Shown: positions 25,900-35,407, counted from the first letter of the stretch. The stretch: DNA of 43,488 nt from Pelatocladus maniniholoensis HA4357-MV3 (GCA_019359115.1 JAHHHW010000117.1:1-43488); one strand, 5' to 3'. Made by a program: numbers and translations. The notes: generated from the letters alone by a model not told the origin.

Positions 25900-28149
25900 A
25901 TGTCTACTCGGAAACTACTACTCAGATTTGCTAAACCCTATCCCGGTCTAATTTTTTTAACAATAGTATTAGGATTTTCTGGAGCTTTATTTAATGGAGT
26001 AGGTACAGCCTTAATTGTGCCTGTAATTTTAAAAATTGTGGGACAAGAAGTAGACTTTAGCAGCGCTCCTCCTATTCTCAAAGCGATTATAGCTCCGTTT
26101 GAGAATATGTCAGAAAATAACCGCTTATGGCTAATGTCTGGGGCAATTATATTAATAATTTTTTTAAAAAATATAGCGAGTTATGCTAGTGCTTTAACAT
26201 CTAGTTATTTATCACGTCGCTTGACTTCTGACATGCGGGAAGCAGGTGTACAGTTATTACTAGAAATAGATATAGATTATTATGCCAAGATAAAAATTGG
26301 CGACTTAATGAATCGACTAGGTGGAGAAATTGGTCGGTCTGCAACTACTATTAGCAACACAGTTAAATTAGTAATTCTAGGAATTACTATCTTAGTTTTT
26401 GTGGGTTTACTAATATCGATTTCTTGGCAATTAACAATTGCCGCTACTATTTTGCTATCTTTCGTAACGTTAATTAATCAGTATGTAATTGCTCGCTCTC
26501 GTATTTTTGGTAAACTGCTGAGTGAAATGTCAAAAGCATATTCAGTTGCAATTCTAGAAATTCTCAGTGGTATTCGGTTAGTCAAAGCAACAGGTAACGA
26601 AGAAAGAGAATATCAACGCATTCAACAATTTATTCGAGAGCGTGAAAAAGCTGATTTTCGCTCTCAAATAAATTCGGAAGCGATCGCACCAATCAGTGAG
26701 GTGATGGGAGTTGTTTCTTTATTATTAATAGTCATTTTAAGCCGCACATTTTTTAAACAAGAAATCACTTCACTTTCAACAGTATTACTCACATATTTAT
26801 TAATTTTACTGAGATTATTACCGTTAATTGCTCAGTTAAATACTCTCCGCAATAGCTTTGCAAATGCAACCACCAGTGTAGAAGTAACTGCTGACTTTCT
26901 GCGCCGGGATGATAAGCCTTTAATGAAAAATGGCAGTGTTACTTACACAAATCTAAATAAAAGTATTAGTTTTAACCATATTTCTTTTGCTTACCCTGGT
27001 CATGAAAAAATGGTACTCAAAGATGTGGATTTATCTCTACCACGTGGTACAACATTAGCTTTAGTCGGTACTTCTGGCGCGGGTAAATCAACCGTAGCAG
27101 ACCTTTTACCGAGATTTTATGACCCGATTTCCGGTTCTATTACCATTGATGGAATTGACATACGGGAGTTTGAAATTACATCTCTACGCAAAGGGATGGG
27201 AATTGTTAGTCAAGACACGTTTTTGTTTAATGATTCAGTACGAAACAACATTGCTTACGGACGTACTGATGCTACAGATGATGAAATTATTACTGCAACT
27301 CAGCAGGCTAATGCTTACGAATTTATCACTAAATTACCCCAGGGATTCGATACATTGATTGGCGATCGCGGCGTCATGTTATCGGGTGGACAAAAACAGC
27401 GTCTTGCGATCGCACGAGCTTTGTTACAAAATCCAGACATACTCATATTAGATGAAGCTACCAGCGCCTTAGATACAGTTTCTGAACGCTTAGTACAAGA
27501 AGCGATAGATGATCTCAGCCGCGATCGCACCACCTTAGTAATTGCACACCGCTTGTCTACTGTGCAAAAAGCTGACCAAATCGCCGTCTTAGATCAAGGC
27601 CGTGTAGTAGAGGTGGGAACTCATGAAGAACTCTTACAAAAAAATGGTCATTATTCTCGCTTGTACTTAATGCAATTTGGCGAACAGCAAGCATATACCA
27701 GCAAACATCAAGAAGGCTTAATTAGGATTTCTCATGAATTTCGCACACGCTTAAACTCAATGATTGGCTTGCTACTGTTATTAGTTGATAACTTAGCAGA
27801 TAATCCTCAAGAAAGACAGGATTTAGTTGTAGATGCTTACAAATCTGCTTTGAAAATTCTCAATATTGTTGATGTTGTTGAGGATGTCGTGAACATGGAA
27901 ACAACATTGAAAAATCTATCTCTTAACCAAGCAAATCAGAACATAAATCCTCAAGACTCCAACCTGATTAATACCGCAAAAAAGTTTCACATAGATATTA
28001 ACGAAATCATTAATTATTTGCGCTTACTTGTAAATAACTCAATAGATGATCCTCAGCAAGAAAATGAATTTATTCAACAGGCGCTACAATCTGCCATCCG
28101 GTTACTTAATTATTTAGAAACTTTTGAAGATAGTATTAAACTGAATTAA
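25900..28149 (+). CDS. ABC exporter (MsbA-type half-transporter) with C-terminal tandem DHp-like repeats
   Basis: 749 residues; a usual half-exporter has about 590-620. The N-terminal about 320 residues are six membrane helices; the ATPase shows GTSGAGKST, LSGGQKQR, ILILDEATSALD and the H-loop AHRLST. It probably flips a lipid-linked glycan. From about residue 605 an extra 145 residues follow. The first repeat reads RISHEFRTRLNSMIGLLLLL, like a histidine-kinase H-box (His612), though the usual Pro is Arg. A second repeat (KKFHIDINEIINYLRLLVNN) follows the same pattern without the His. No kinase ATPase domain is present. The next gene starts 2 bp after the stop. Confidence 0.9.
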   Translation: MSTRKLLLRFAKPYPGLIFLTIVLGFSGALFNGVGTALIVPVILKIVGQEVDFSSAPPILKAIIAPFENMSENNRLWLMSGAIILIIFLKNIASYASALTSSYLSRRLTSDMREAGVQLLLEIDIDYYAKIKIGDLMNRLGGEIGRSATTISNTVKLVILGITILVFVGLLISISWQLTIAATILLSFVTLINQYVIARSRIFGKLLSEMSKAYSVAILEILSGIRLVKATGNEEREYQRIQQFIREREKADFRSQINSEAIAPISEVMGVVSLLLIVILSRTFFKQEITSLSTVLLTYLLILLRLLPLIAQLNTLRNSFANATTSVEVTADFLRRDDKPLMKNGSVTYTNLNKSISFNHISFAYPGHEKMVLKDVDLSLPRGTTLALVGTSGAGKSTVADLLPRFYDPISGSITIDGIDIREFEITSLRKGMGIVSQDTFLFNDSVRNNIAYGRTDATDDEIITATQQANAYEFITKLPQGFDTLIGDRGVMLSGGQKQRLAIARALLQNPDILILDEATSALDTVSERLVQEAIDDLSRDRTTLVIAHRLSTVQKADQIAVLDQGRVVEVGTHEELLQKNGHYSRLYLMQFGEQQAYTSKHQEGLIRISHEFRTRLNSMIGLLLLLVDNLADNPQERQDLVVDAYKSALKILNIVDVVEDVVNMETTLKNLSLNQANQNINPQDSNLINTAKKFHIDINEIINYLRLLVNNSIDDPQQENEFIQQALQSAIRLLNYLETFEDSIKLN

Positions 28150-28151
28150 AT

Positions 28152-29375
28152 ATGAAAATTTCTTTTCCTCAAAAACATTATGTCTTTTGTTTGATAGATG
28201 AAATACCCAAACCAGGAGCAAGTTTAGTTCAGTCTACAAACGCAGCTAATGGAGCTGCTAATTTAGGTTATTCAACTGTTTTAGCTTATCCCTCTAAAGG
28301 ATTATCTGCACTTAATCCTTTAAATTTAGTTCGTCCTTTTCAACCAATAAAAGCATCAGCAGAACTTGTGAAATACTACAACCTGCAAGACAAATTAAAA
28401 GTAGCACCTTTACCAATGCCTTGGCCTATTGATTATATCAAAGGAAAGTTGACTAATTCTAATACCATCGCCACAAAGTATTATTTACCATTTCATATTC
28501 TTTCTCAAACAAAACTTGTTCATGCTTGGAACTGGAATTTTATTAAAGCTGCTATCAAACATGGCGTTCCAGTTATTTATGAACACCATCACCATGAAGA
28601 TAAATATTTTGAGCCAGAAATCGTAAATCATCCCTTATTTCAAGTAGCTGTGACAGTTGCCCACACAGTTAGAGATGGGATGATCGCTAAAGGAATGCCA
28701 CCAGAAAAAGTGATTAAATTGCATAATGGCTACAATCGTTTTTTTATGGAAAGGCAACCAGAAAAAGCTATAGAATGGCGGCAACATCTACTGAAAAATG
28801 GACGTCAACAACTAGTAATTTATTCAGGAGCCTTAAGACAATTTAAAGGAATTGATATTTTAATCGAGGTTGCCAAACAATTAGTAAATGTTGAATTTGT
28901 TTGTGCAGGTGGCGAACCAAAAGAAGTTGCTTATTATCAGCAATTAGCACAACAAAAACAGGTAGGTAACATCAGCTTTTTAGGCTATATCTTGCACGAA
29001 GATTTAGCATCTTTATTACAATCAGCTGATGTTTTAGCTCATCCTCACTGTTCTGGTGCAGCTGCAACTTTTACATCACCGATGAAGTTATTTGATTACT
29101 TAGCCTCTGGTAATCCGATTGTAGCAACAGAAATTCCTTCATTAATGGAGTTTAAAAATACTAATGCGATCGCTGCTTGGTGTGAACCAGATAATCCGAC
29201 TAAATTTGCCCAAGCATTAAAGCAAGTAATAGAAAATTATCCTCGGAAAGTCGCAGGATATCCAGAAATTTTAGAGTTTGTTAAACAATTTTCTTGGGAA
29301 AATCGCGCCGCCAAAATCCTTAGTTATGTTGATGAATCTTTACATCCTGAATTAATCGGCTTAGACTCCAACTAA
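28152..29375 (+). CDS. GT4-family glycosyltransferase
   Basis: 407 residues, GT-B fold. Visible parts are an N-terminal acceptor domain with the unusual run YEHHHHEDKYFEPE, and the donor domain VIYSGALRQFKGIDILIEVA, VEFVCAGGEPKE, FLGYILHEDLASLLQSADVL and PMKLFDYLASGNPIVATEIPSL (EX7E region replaced by the SPMKLFDYLA variant). It probably extends a polysaccharide. The start lies 2 bp after the ABC exporter stop, so translation is likely coupled. Sugar specificity is unknown. Confidence 0.9.
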   Translation: MKISFPQKHYVFCLIDEIPKPGASLVQSTNAANGAANLGYSTVLAYPSKGLSALNPLNLVRPFQPIKASAELVKYYNLQDKLKVAPLPMPWPIDYIKGKLTNSNTIATKYYLPFHILSQTKLVHAWNWNFIKAAIKHGVPVIYEHHHHEDKYFEPEIVNHPLFQVAVTVAHTVRDGMIAKGMPPEKVIKLHNGYNRFFMERQPEKAIEWRQHLLKNGRQQLVIYSGALRQFKGIDILIEVAKQLVNVEFVCAGGEPKEVAYYQQLAQQKQVGNISFLGYILHEDLASLLQSADVLAHPHCSGAAATFTSPMKLFDYLASGNPIVATEIPSLMEFKNTNAIAAWCEPDNPTKFAQALKQVIENYPRKVAGYPEILEFVKQFSWENRAAKILSYVDESLHPELIGLDSN

Positions 29376-29394
29376 ACACTAACCACTAATTATT

Positions 29395-30345
29395 ATGAAA
29401 ACAATTGGCATGATTAGCAGCTATCACGCATTAGAAAAACAAGCCGATTGGCTATGGCAACAAACACCACAACCGTTTGGTGTTTGGGGAAATATGCAAA
29501 TAAAATCATTAGCATCTAAGCCAGATTTTTTATTAATGTATCAGTTTAATTTTCCTAAACCCACTGAAAAAAAATCTTTGTTAGATAACTTTCGCAAACC
29601 ACAAACTTCTGAAATTAAGATTGATACTTTGCTACGTCAACTTCCCAAAGATAGAATTATTTATTTACTACGTGAACCACCTCTAGAGGAAGTTGTCGAA
29701 AAACATAAACTAGCTTATCAAGAAGCTCAAAAGTATTGCGGTTATGTATCGGGGCCTGATGATTTTGCTCCAACTCCTGATTATATGCCTGCAATTTGGT
29801 ATCATACCAATTCTTTTCGAGATTTGAATGAAATGCCAGCGCCAGTAAAGATTTCCAATTGTAGTTGGATTACTTCTGGAATTAGCCGTACTGCTAACCA
29901 TCGTCAGCGTTTAGATTTTTTGAAAGCTTTACAAACTAGTGGAATTCTAGTTGATTTATACGGACGAGATTTACCAAATTGGGTAAAATCTTCAGGTGAA
30001 TTAAGTAACAAATGGTATGGTATAGCTCCGTACTATTACAATCTGGCAATTGAAAATTATAGCGGCAATAATTGGTATGTCAGTGAAAAATTATGGGATG
30101 CACTTTTAGCATGGTGTTTACCAATTTACTATGGAGGTTCGGCAGCTGATAAGTTATTACCACCCGGTAGTTTTTTGCGCTTACCTAGCTTGGATGAAAA
30201 AGGTATTAGTTATATTCGAGAAATAACTAAAACTCCTGATGCTTGGTATGAAGCCAAAGACGCTATAGCTGAAGCTCGTCAAATTATTTTACATGAATTA
30301 AATTTGCTCAACTGGTTATCAAACTTTGTGAACAAGCAAGGATAA
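29395..30345 (+). CDS. GT10-like (alpha-1,3-fucosyltransferase type) glycosyltransferase
   Basis: 316 residues. The C-terminal half contains the GT10 donor-binding signature: LAIENYSGNNWYVSEKLWDALLAWCLPIYYGG, equivalent to the FExS-x-VTEK-x-DA pattern of bacterial fucosyltransferases. The N-terminal half (TLLRQLPKDRIIYLLREPP) fits the acceptor domain. It would transfer fucose or a related deoxy sugar with inversion from a GDP-sugar. No GDP-fucose synthesis genes are seen in the window. It lies in the glycan operon, 19 bp after the GT4 gene and 4 bp before the next gene. Confidence 0.8.
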   Translation: MKTIGMISSYHALEKQADWLWQQTPQPFGVWGNMQIKSLASKPDFLLMYQFNFPKPTEKKSLLDNFRKPQTSEIKIDTLLRQLPKDRIIYLLREPPLEEVVEKHKLAYQEAQKYCGYVSGPDDFAPTPDYMPAIWYHTNSFRDLNEMPAPVKISNCSWITSGISRTANHRQRLDFLKALQTSGILVDLYGRDLPNWVKSSGELSNKWYGIAPYYYNLAIENYSGNNWYVSEKLWDALLAWCLPIYYGGSAADKLLPPGSFLRLPSLDEKGISYIREITKTPDAWYEAKDAIAEARQIILHELNLLNWLSNFVNKQG

Positions 30346-30349
30346 AAAT

Positions 30350-31360
30350 ATGAAAAATGGAATCTATACTTTAGCAAATGATTTAGTTTATAACCAATTA
30401 GTAGCATTACTAAATAGTATAGAAGTTAATGCTGGTAAGGATTTGCCTGTATGTGTGATTGCATATAATGATCAAATAGACAGAATTCGTGCCGAAGTTG
30501 CATCTCGAAACAATGTCACTTTATTAGAAAAATCTGATATTTTTGCTCGTTGGGAAGAGTTTTCTTTGAAAGTATGGCAATCTCATCCAACTGCTATTCA
30601 AAGTTGGGAAGAAAGAGGGATAAAAAAATTTTATAGAGTAAGTGAAAATCGCCGTTACTGCGCGTTTGATTCTGATAGCCTATTTGAAAATTTTATTTAT
30701 TTAGATGCTGATACGTTAGTAATGCAGCCTTTAGATTTTATTTTTGAGCAGTTAGAACATCATGATTTTGTTGTCTATGATTTTCAATATAAAGACCCTG
30801 CTCATATCTACAACTTACAATCTCCTCAGCTTTTAGAAGTATTTAGTCAACAAAAAATTGATTCAGAAATTTTCTGTTCTGGTTTTTACGCTTCTAAACG
30901 AGGTATATTTACTGCACAACAAAGAGATTGGTTACTGTCTAAATTAAATGCAGGGGAATCAGATGTTTTATATATGTCTGCTCCGAATCAATCTGTTCTC
31001 AACTATATGAGAATGAGAGCAAACGTCTCATTTTATAATTTTGCGATCAACTTACCTCCAAACAAAGCCACTGGCTGTTGTGTGACTTCTCCGCATTTTG
31101 AAAACCGAAATTATGTTCTTTATGATCACGGAAATAGATTAACTTATTTACATTATATTGGTTTATCTTCCAAGTTTTTTAATCGAGTTTGTGATGGTGA
31201 AAATATTGATTTTCCCTATCGCGATCTGTTCTTACACTATCGCTATTTGCATCAGCCAGAACAACGACCCAAGTTTACCACTAAAGCTAGAGCTTACAAC
31301 GCCCCACCAAGTTTAACGATAAGGATTTTTAGAAAATTAGGCATCAAAGTTGAGGTATAA
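30350..31360 (+). CDS. Npun_R2821/Npun_R2823-type GT-A protein
   Basis: 336 residues. It starts MKNGIYTLANDLVYNQLVALLNSIE, has the DxD motif FIYLDADTLVM near residue 120 and ends in a basic tail. This matches my memory of the cyanobacterial Npun_R2821/R2823 family, GT-A-type transferases of unknown specificity related to GT8. The YASKRG and NQSVLNYM segments are typical of nucleotide-diphospho-sugar transferases. It lies 4 bp after the GT10-like gene and overlaps the ribosome binding site of the following paralogue, so the pair is probably co-translated. Confidence 0.8.
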   Translation: MKNGIYTLANDLVYNQLVALLNSIEVNAGKDLPVCVIAYNDQIDRIRAEVASRNNVTLLEKSDIFARWEEFSLKVWQSHPTAIQSWEERGIKKFYRVSENRRYCAFDSDSLFENFIYLDADTLVMQPLDFIFEQLEHHDFVVYDFQYKDPAHIYNLQSPQLLEVFSQQKIDSEIFCSGFYASKRGIFTAQQRDWLLSKLNAGESDVLYMSAPNQSVLNYMRMRANVSFYNFAINLPPNKATGCCVTSPHFENRNYVLYDHGNRLTYLHYIGLSSKFFNRVCDGENIDFPYRDLFLHYRYLHQPEQRPKFTTKARAYNAPPSLTIRIFRKLGIKVEV

Positions 31361-31364
31361 TTTC

Positions 31365-32297
31365 ATGAATCGGGGAATTTATATTATTGCCAATGATCAG
31401 GTGATTGATCATGCGATCGCACTCCTGAATAGCATCAGATTGTATGACCAAGAAACACCAATTGTCATGATTCCTTATGATGACAATTATCACAACATTG
31501 CCAACATACTCAACAAACATTATCAAGTTGGAATCTATGAAGATTTAGAGTTTATTGACCGACTATCTCATAAATTACATGAAAGTTTCGGCGGGAAATT
31601 CTTCGCGCGACCGAATCAATTTCGCAAACAAGCTTGTTGGCTTGGCCCTTTTGATGAATTTTTGTACATTGATACAGATATTGTTGTTTTTGAAAAAATT
31701 ATAGATAACCTCAAATATCTCAATCAAGTAGATTTCATTTGTTGTGACTATCAACATTTTGGCGGTATTCAGAATGTCTTTACATCAAAAATATTAGAAG
31801 AAAAAATCTTTACTGAAAATCAACTTAAAGATATTTTTAATGGTGGTTTCTGGGGTTCTAAGAAAAACCTAATTTCAGAACAAGATTTGTATGAAACCTT
31901 TGCCGAATGTGCTGCTCATCCTGAATACTTTGATTTTTCTCAAAAAACATCTGACCAACCAATTATCAACTATATGCTTCTCAAGCGCATTCCTCGTCGT
32001 TTTAATATAGTTCGTCGTGAGGAGAAAGCGCCAGGAAATTGGGCGGGAACTCCAAATTTTCAAACTCAGGAACATGTGCTATTTGATCCAACAGTAAATC
32101 AATCCTTACAATATTTACATTGGGCAGGTATTTGCATTCAACCAGGTTGTCCCTACTGGGAAATTTGGGAATATTACCGCAATCTTAATTCAGCTTTACT
32201 ACCAGCAGATATTCCAACACCTGTGAAAAAACATCAATGGGAAAGTAAATTGGATAATTTGAAGAAGCAATTGCGACAACTTAAGGCTAATTTGTAG
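31365..32297 (+). CDS. Second Npun_R2821/R2823-type GT-A protein
   Basis: 310 residues from the ATG at 31365 (MNRGIYIIANDQVIDHAIALLNSIRLYD); an upstream in-frame TTG at 31350 overlaps the previous gene and is less likely, as GAGG at 31352-31355 gives a good ribosome binding site for 31365. The DxD motif is FLYIDTDIVVF. The N-terminus and spacing repeat those of the preceding protein, so the two arose by duplication and may act as a pair. The C-terminus ends in a Lys/Gln-rich helix (LDNLKKQLRQLKANL). Last gene of the plus-strand glycan operon. Confidence 0.8.
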   Translation: MNRGIYIIANDQVIDHAIALLNSIRLYDQETPIVMIPYDDNYHNIANILNKHYQVGIYEDLEFIDRLSHKLHESFGGKFFARPNQFRKQACWLGPFDEFLYIDTDIVVFEKIIDNLKYLNQVDFICCDYQHFGGIQNVFTSKILEEKIFTENQLKDIFNGGFWGSKKNLISEQDLYETFAECAAHPEYFDFSQKTSDQPIINYMLLKRIPRRFNIVRREEKAPGNWAGTPNFQTQEHVLFDPTVNQSLQYLHWAGICIQPGCPYWEIWEYYRNLNSALLPADIPTPVKKHQWESKLDNLKKQLRQLKANL

Positions 32298-32355
32298 CAG
32301 GACATTGGAAGTTAGGCAAAAAAATAGTGTTTGTTTATCGAACACAGATCTTCTA

Positions 32356-33099
32356 TTAGCACACCTGATTAATTAACCACTGCATTGCACTTTCCACATC
32401 GCTGACTTTCTCTCCTGGTGGAGTCGGTGGACGCTTCACCATTATCACCTTAACCCCCATCTCCCGCGCTGCAATTATCTTGGCATAAGTCGCATCACCA
32501 CCACTATTCTTGCTCACAAGAGTATCAATCTGATGTTCGACTAACAGTCGGCGTTCGTTGTCTAGAGAAAAAGGGCCGCGATCGCACAATATCATCCCTG
32601 GTGGAACTAATGCATCAGCCGCAGGTGGATCAATTAATCGCATCAAGAACCAAATATTATCTAATCTGGCGAAAGGTGCAAGTTGCTGTCTACCGATAGT
32701 CAAAAATACCCGTTTGGCAAATTCAGGTAACACACTCGCAACAGCTTCCACACTATCAAACTCTATCCACTCATCCCCAGGAACTTGTAGCCATGTGGGA
32801 CGAATAAACAGCAAATAAGGGATATTACAACTTGTAGCAGCACTAACCGCATTCCAAGATATTTGGGCTGCAAACGGATGAGTAGCATCAATGAGCAAAT
32901 CTATTTTCGCCTCACGCAGATATTCAACCAAACCATCTTCCCCACCAAAACCACCAATCCGCACCATTCCCGTAGGCGCTTGCGGATTACGAGTGCGACC
33001 TGCCAAAGACGTAATCACCTCTATTTGCTCAATAACCGAAGCTTTAGCCGCTAACTCAGCAGCATCACCCGTTCCACCAAGAATCAGAAGACGTTTCAT
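32356..33099 (-). CDS. cobK: Precorrin-6A reductase
   Basis: 247 residues, normal length. Starts MKRLLILGGTGDAAELA, the nucleotide-binding N-terminus of CobK/CbiJ; further motifs are IDATHPFAAQISWNA, FLTIGRQQLAPF, ILCDRGPF and LVSKNSGGDATYAKIIAAREMG, all diagnostic. It reduces (cobalt-)precorrin-6A to 6B with a nicotinamide cofactor in corrin ring synthesis. It lies downstream of cbiD on the same strand, 25 bp away, with heptamer repeats between them. Confidence 0.94.
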   Translation of the reverse strand: MKRLLILGGTGDAAELAAKASVIEQIEVITSLAGRTRNPQAPTGMVRIGGFGGEDGLVEYLREAKIDLLIDATHPFAAQISWNAVSAATSCNIPYLLFIRPTWLQVPGDEWIEFDSVEAVASVLPEFAKRVFLTIGRQQLAPFARLDNIWFLMRLIDPPAADALVPPGMILCDRGPFSLDNERRLLVEHQIDTLVSKNSGGDATYAKIIAAREMGVKVIMVKRPPTPPGEKVSDVESAMQWLINQVC

Positions 33100-33102
33100 T
33101 TA

Positions 33103-33130
33103 GTCATTTGTCATTGGTCATTAGTTATTC
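33103..33130. repeat. STRR of GTCATTN heptamers
   Basis: Four units (GTCATTT, GTCATTG, GTCATTA, GTTATTC) lie between cobK and cbiD; the cbiD stop codon (33125-33127) lies inside the last unit. Confidence 0.75.
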
Positions 33131-34240
33131 TCCCCTTGTCCGCGATCCCCAATCCCCAACCCCCAATCCCCGATCCAGCAATTCGGTTGCTTGTGAATCT
33201 TGACTAATAATCTCACCTTTACGGTCAAACAATACAGTACCAACTTTCAAGCTGACATTTGCATATTTCTGCACATAAGCTGTGGCTTTCTGACTAATTT
33301 TTTCAGCCAGTTTCCCAAATACTAATTCTGACAACCCTAGTTCGATTAATTTTTTGTGTGCTGCATCGGCGGTTTTGGCTTCTAAAACTGCGCCTACAGC
33401 CTGTAAATCACCACCAACGGCTACTACAGCAGCGCTAATTATTTCTAATTTGGCATCTGCTAAATGACTGGAAGTATTGAAAATACCTCCTGCTAGCTTA
33501 ATTAGTTTACCTTGATATCCCAACAACAAAACAGAAGTTGCATGGTATAGTCCAGCTTCTACAAGCATGGCGCCAATCCAGTTACCAGTTTGTGCGATCG
33601 CTGATTCTGGTATACCTAAACGTTGAGCAACTTGCATACCATTACTACCTATACAAAATGCCAAATCAGTATAATCCCTGAGTTTAGTTTGCAATGATTG
33701 GCGAAATTCTTCTAGATGATCAGCCACAGACAAGGGTTGAGAAATACCACTAGTTCCCAACAATGACAGTCCCTCTAAAATACCAAAAGCTTCATTGGAA
33801 GTGCGTTGTGCCAATTGGCGACCTTCGGGAAGAATAATTGATACTGTTAATGTTTGCTCTAGAGGAATCAGGGGTAGTAAATTCGCATCAAACAAACGAC
33901 GAGCATAGCTATAGATTGCTGCTTCCCCAGCAGCTGTTTTTCCCAAACCTTCACCAGCTTCCAAAACCAAAGCTTGAGACTGTCGTTGTGACAATCTCAC
34001 CCAAGCCCAAATAGGTGTATTTCTTGTTAGGTCTAAATTATCACCAGGATCACTGTGTGTTATGGCTAGGGCGCTATGCAGTTCTAGCATTGCTACTTGA
34101 GAGATGGGAATTTCTGCTTTTGTGGGTAGCAGATCAATCTCAACGGATACCTGTGAGTTTATCTTGCTACTTAGATGTAGCAAAGCAGCCTTAGCAGCAG
34201 CCACTGCAAATACTGGTAGAGTGTAACCTGTACGAGCCAT
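33125..34240 (-). CDS. cbiD: Cobalt-precorrin-5B C(1)-methyltransferase
   Basis: 371 residues from the ATG at 34240 (MARTGYTLPVFAVAAAKAAL), the usual CbiD N-terminus. The frame is open up to a GTG at 34312, but no ribosome binding site supports it. Typical segments: LEAGEGLGKTAAGEAAIY, EAFGILEGLSLLGTSGISQPLS, FCIGSNGMQVAQRLGIP and KLAGGIFNTSSHLADAKLEI. It methylates C-1 of the corrin ring with SAM in the anaerobic-type pathway and pairs with cobK downstream. The last about 17 codons (LGVGDWGSRTRGE) run through heptamer repeats, so the C-terminal tail is repeat-derived. No cobalamin riboswitch was seen upstream. Confidence 0.94.
   Translation of the reverse strand: MARTGYTLPVFAVAAAKAALLHLSSKINSQVSVEIDLLPTKAEIPISQVAMLELHSALAITHSDPGDNLDLTRNTPIWAWVRLSQRQSQALVLEAGEGLGKTAAGEAAIYSYARRLFDANLLPLIPLEQTLTVSIILPEGRQLAQRTSNEAFGILEGLSLLGTSGISQPLSVADHLEEFRQSLQTKLRDYTDLAFCIGSNGMQVAQRLGIPESAIAQTGNWIGAMLVEAGLYHATSVLLLGYQGKLIKLAGGIFNTSSHLADAKLEIISAAVVAVGGDLQAVGAVLEAKTADAAHKKLIELGLSELVFGKLAEKISQKATAYVQKYANVSLKVGTVLFDRKGEIISQDSQATELLDRGLGVGDWGSRTRGE
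33144..33178. repeat. STRR of RATCCCC heptamers inside the cbiD 3' end
   Basis: Five units (GATCCCC, AATCCCC, AACCCCC, AATCCCC, GATCCAG). On the minus strand they are read as cbiD codons, giving the Gly/Asp/Trp-rich tail. Such CCCAATC-type heptamers are normally intergenic in Nostoc relatives. Confidence 0.8.
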
Positions 34241-34357
34241 AGGTAGGAAGTTTCGATTTGCGATTTTGGATTGACCGATACTTCTTTGATGGTACAAGCG
34301 CCCAGATTCCACAAGGGAATATTATTATCAAAATAGTAAGTACAAAGGGTGTCTAAT

Positions 34358-35317
34358 ATGGCTAGTCAAACCAATGTACAGGTACAAAGAATTAGAGCTA
34401 TTGGCTTAACAGTCACAAATTGCGATCGCTCTTTGGATTTTTATACACAAGCGCTTAGTTTTGAGTTCGTTTCCGACATCACTGTTGAAGGACAGGATTA
34501 CAGCGACTTGGAAGGCGTAACTGGGACAAAAATTCGCATTGTCAGCTTGCGATTACAAGATGAACTCATCGAGTTAATGGAGTATCTCAATGTAGAGGGA
34601 AAACCCATCCCCAGTGATTCACAAAGTAATGACCTGTGGTTTCAACATTTGGCAATTGTGGTTAGTGATATGGATCGCGCCTATGCTCATTTGCATTCAT
34701 TTCCAATTGAATCCATATCGGTTGAACCACAGACAATATCATCTGGGAATGAAGCATCTGCTGGTGTCCGCGCCTTCAAGTTTAAAGATCCTGACGGTCA
34801 TGATTTAGAGTTAATTTGGTTTCCGCCTGATAAAGGACAAGATAAATGGCATCAAAACACGAATCGCTTGTTTTTGGGAATTGATCATAGTGCGATCGCA
34901 GTTTTTCAAACCGACCAGAGTCTACATTTTTACCGCGATCTCCTGGGAATGCAAATTGATAGCCGCAGTTTCAACTGGCGTCCTACCCAAACTCGCCTGG
35001 ATAATTTACCAGGAGCCGAAGTCCGAATTACAGATCTGCGACCAACTCAAGATGGTGTAGGAATTGAAATGCTGGACTATATTTTGCCTGGAAAAGGTCG
35101 CCCAATACCGAGTGATTGGAAAAGTTCCGATATTTCACACATGCAAATTGAGCTAGTTGTAAATAATCTTGAGCAGCTAGTGGATAAGCTACGGCAAAAC
35201 GGGGTTCAGTTTGTGTCACCAAGAATTGTACAGCTTGCAGATAGCCCATTTACTTACAGGCAGGGTTGTTTAGTTAAAGACCCTGATGGACATGCAATGT
35301 TGCTGGTTGTGGAATGA
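34358..35317 (+). CDS. Two-domain VOC (glyoxalase/bleomycin-resistance/dioxygenase) protein
   Basis: 319 residues from the ATG at 34358 (AAAGGG eight bases upstream); a GTG at 34349 is less likely. Two VOC modules are visible, each with paired repeats: RIRAIGLTVTNCDRSLDFYT...FKDPDGHDLELIW (about 10-150) and FLGIDHSAIAVFQTDQSLHFYRDLLGM...VKDPDGHAMLLVV (about 168-319). His and Glu positions compatible with a metal site are present in the second module. The substrate is unknown; the fold serves glyoxalases, ring-cleavage dioxygenases and resistance proteins. Divergent from cbiD, with about 115 bp between the proposed start codons. Confidence 0.85.
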   Translation: MASQTNVQVQRIRAIGLTVTNCDRSLDFYTQALSFEFVSDITVEGQDYSDLEGVTGTKIRIVSLRLQDELIELMEYLNVEGKPIPSDSQSNDLWFQHLAIVVSDMDRAYAHLHSFPIESISVEPQTISSGNEASAGVRAFKFKDPDGHDLELIWFPPDKGQDKWHQNTNRLFLGIDHSAIAVFQTDQSLHFYRDLLGMQIDSRSFNWRPTQTRLDNLPGAEVRITDLRPTQDGVGIEMLDYILPGKGRPIPSDWKSSDISHMQIELVVNNLEQLVDKLRQNGVQFVSPRIVQLADSPFTYRQGCLVKDPDGHAMLLVVE

Positions 35318-35407
35318 GTAAATCAAAATTTTTCAAATTTTTCATTTCTATCTGATGACAGCGATTATGATCGTGCTGCTGGCTTTACTTAACAACGGAG
35401 GAATTTT

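Noticed and set aside
34241-34348. Cobalamin riboswitch ahead of cbiD
   Set aside because: The gap to the divergent VOC gene is too short and shows no B12-box-like sequence or multi-stem fold.
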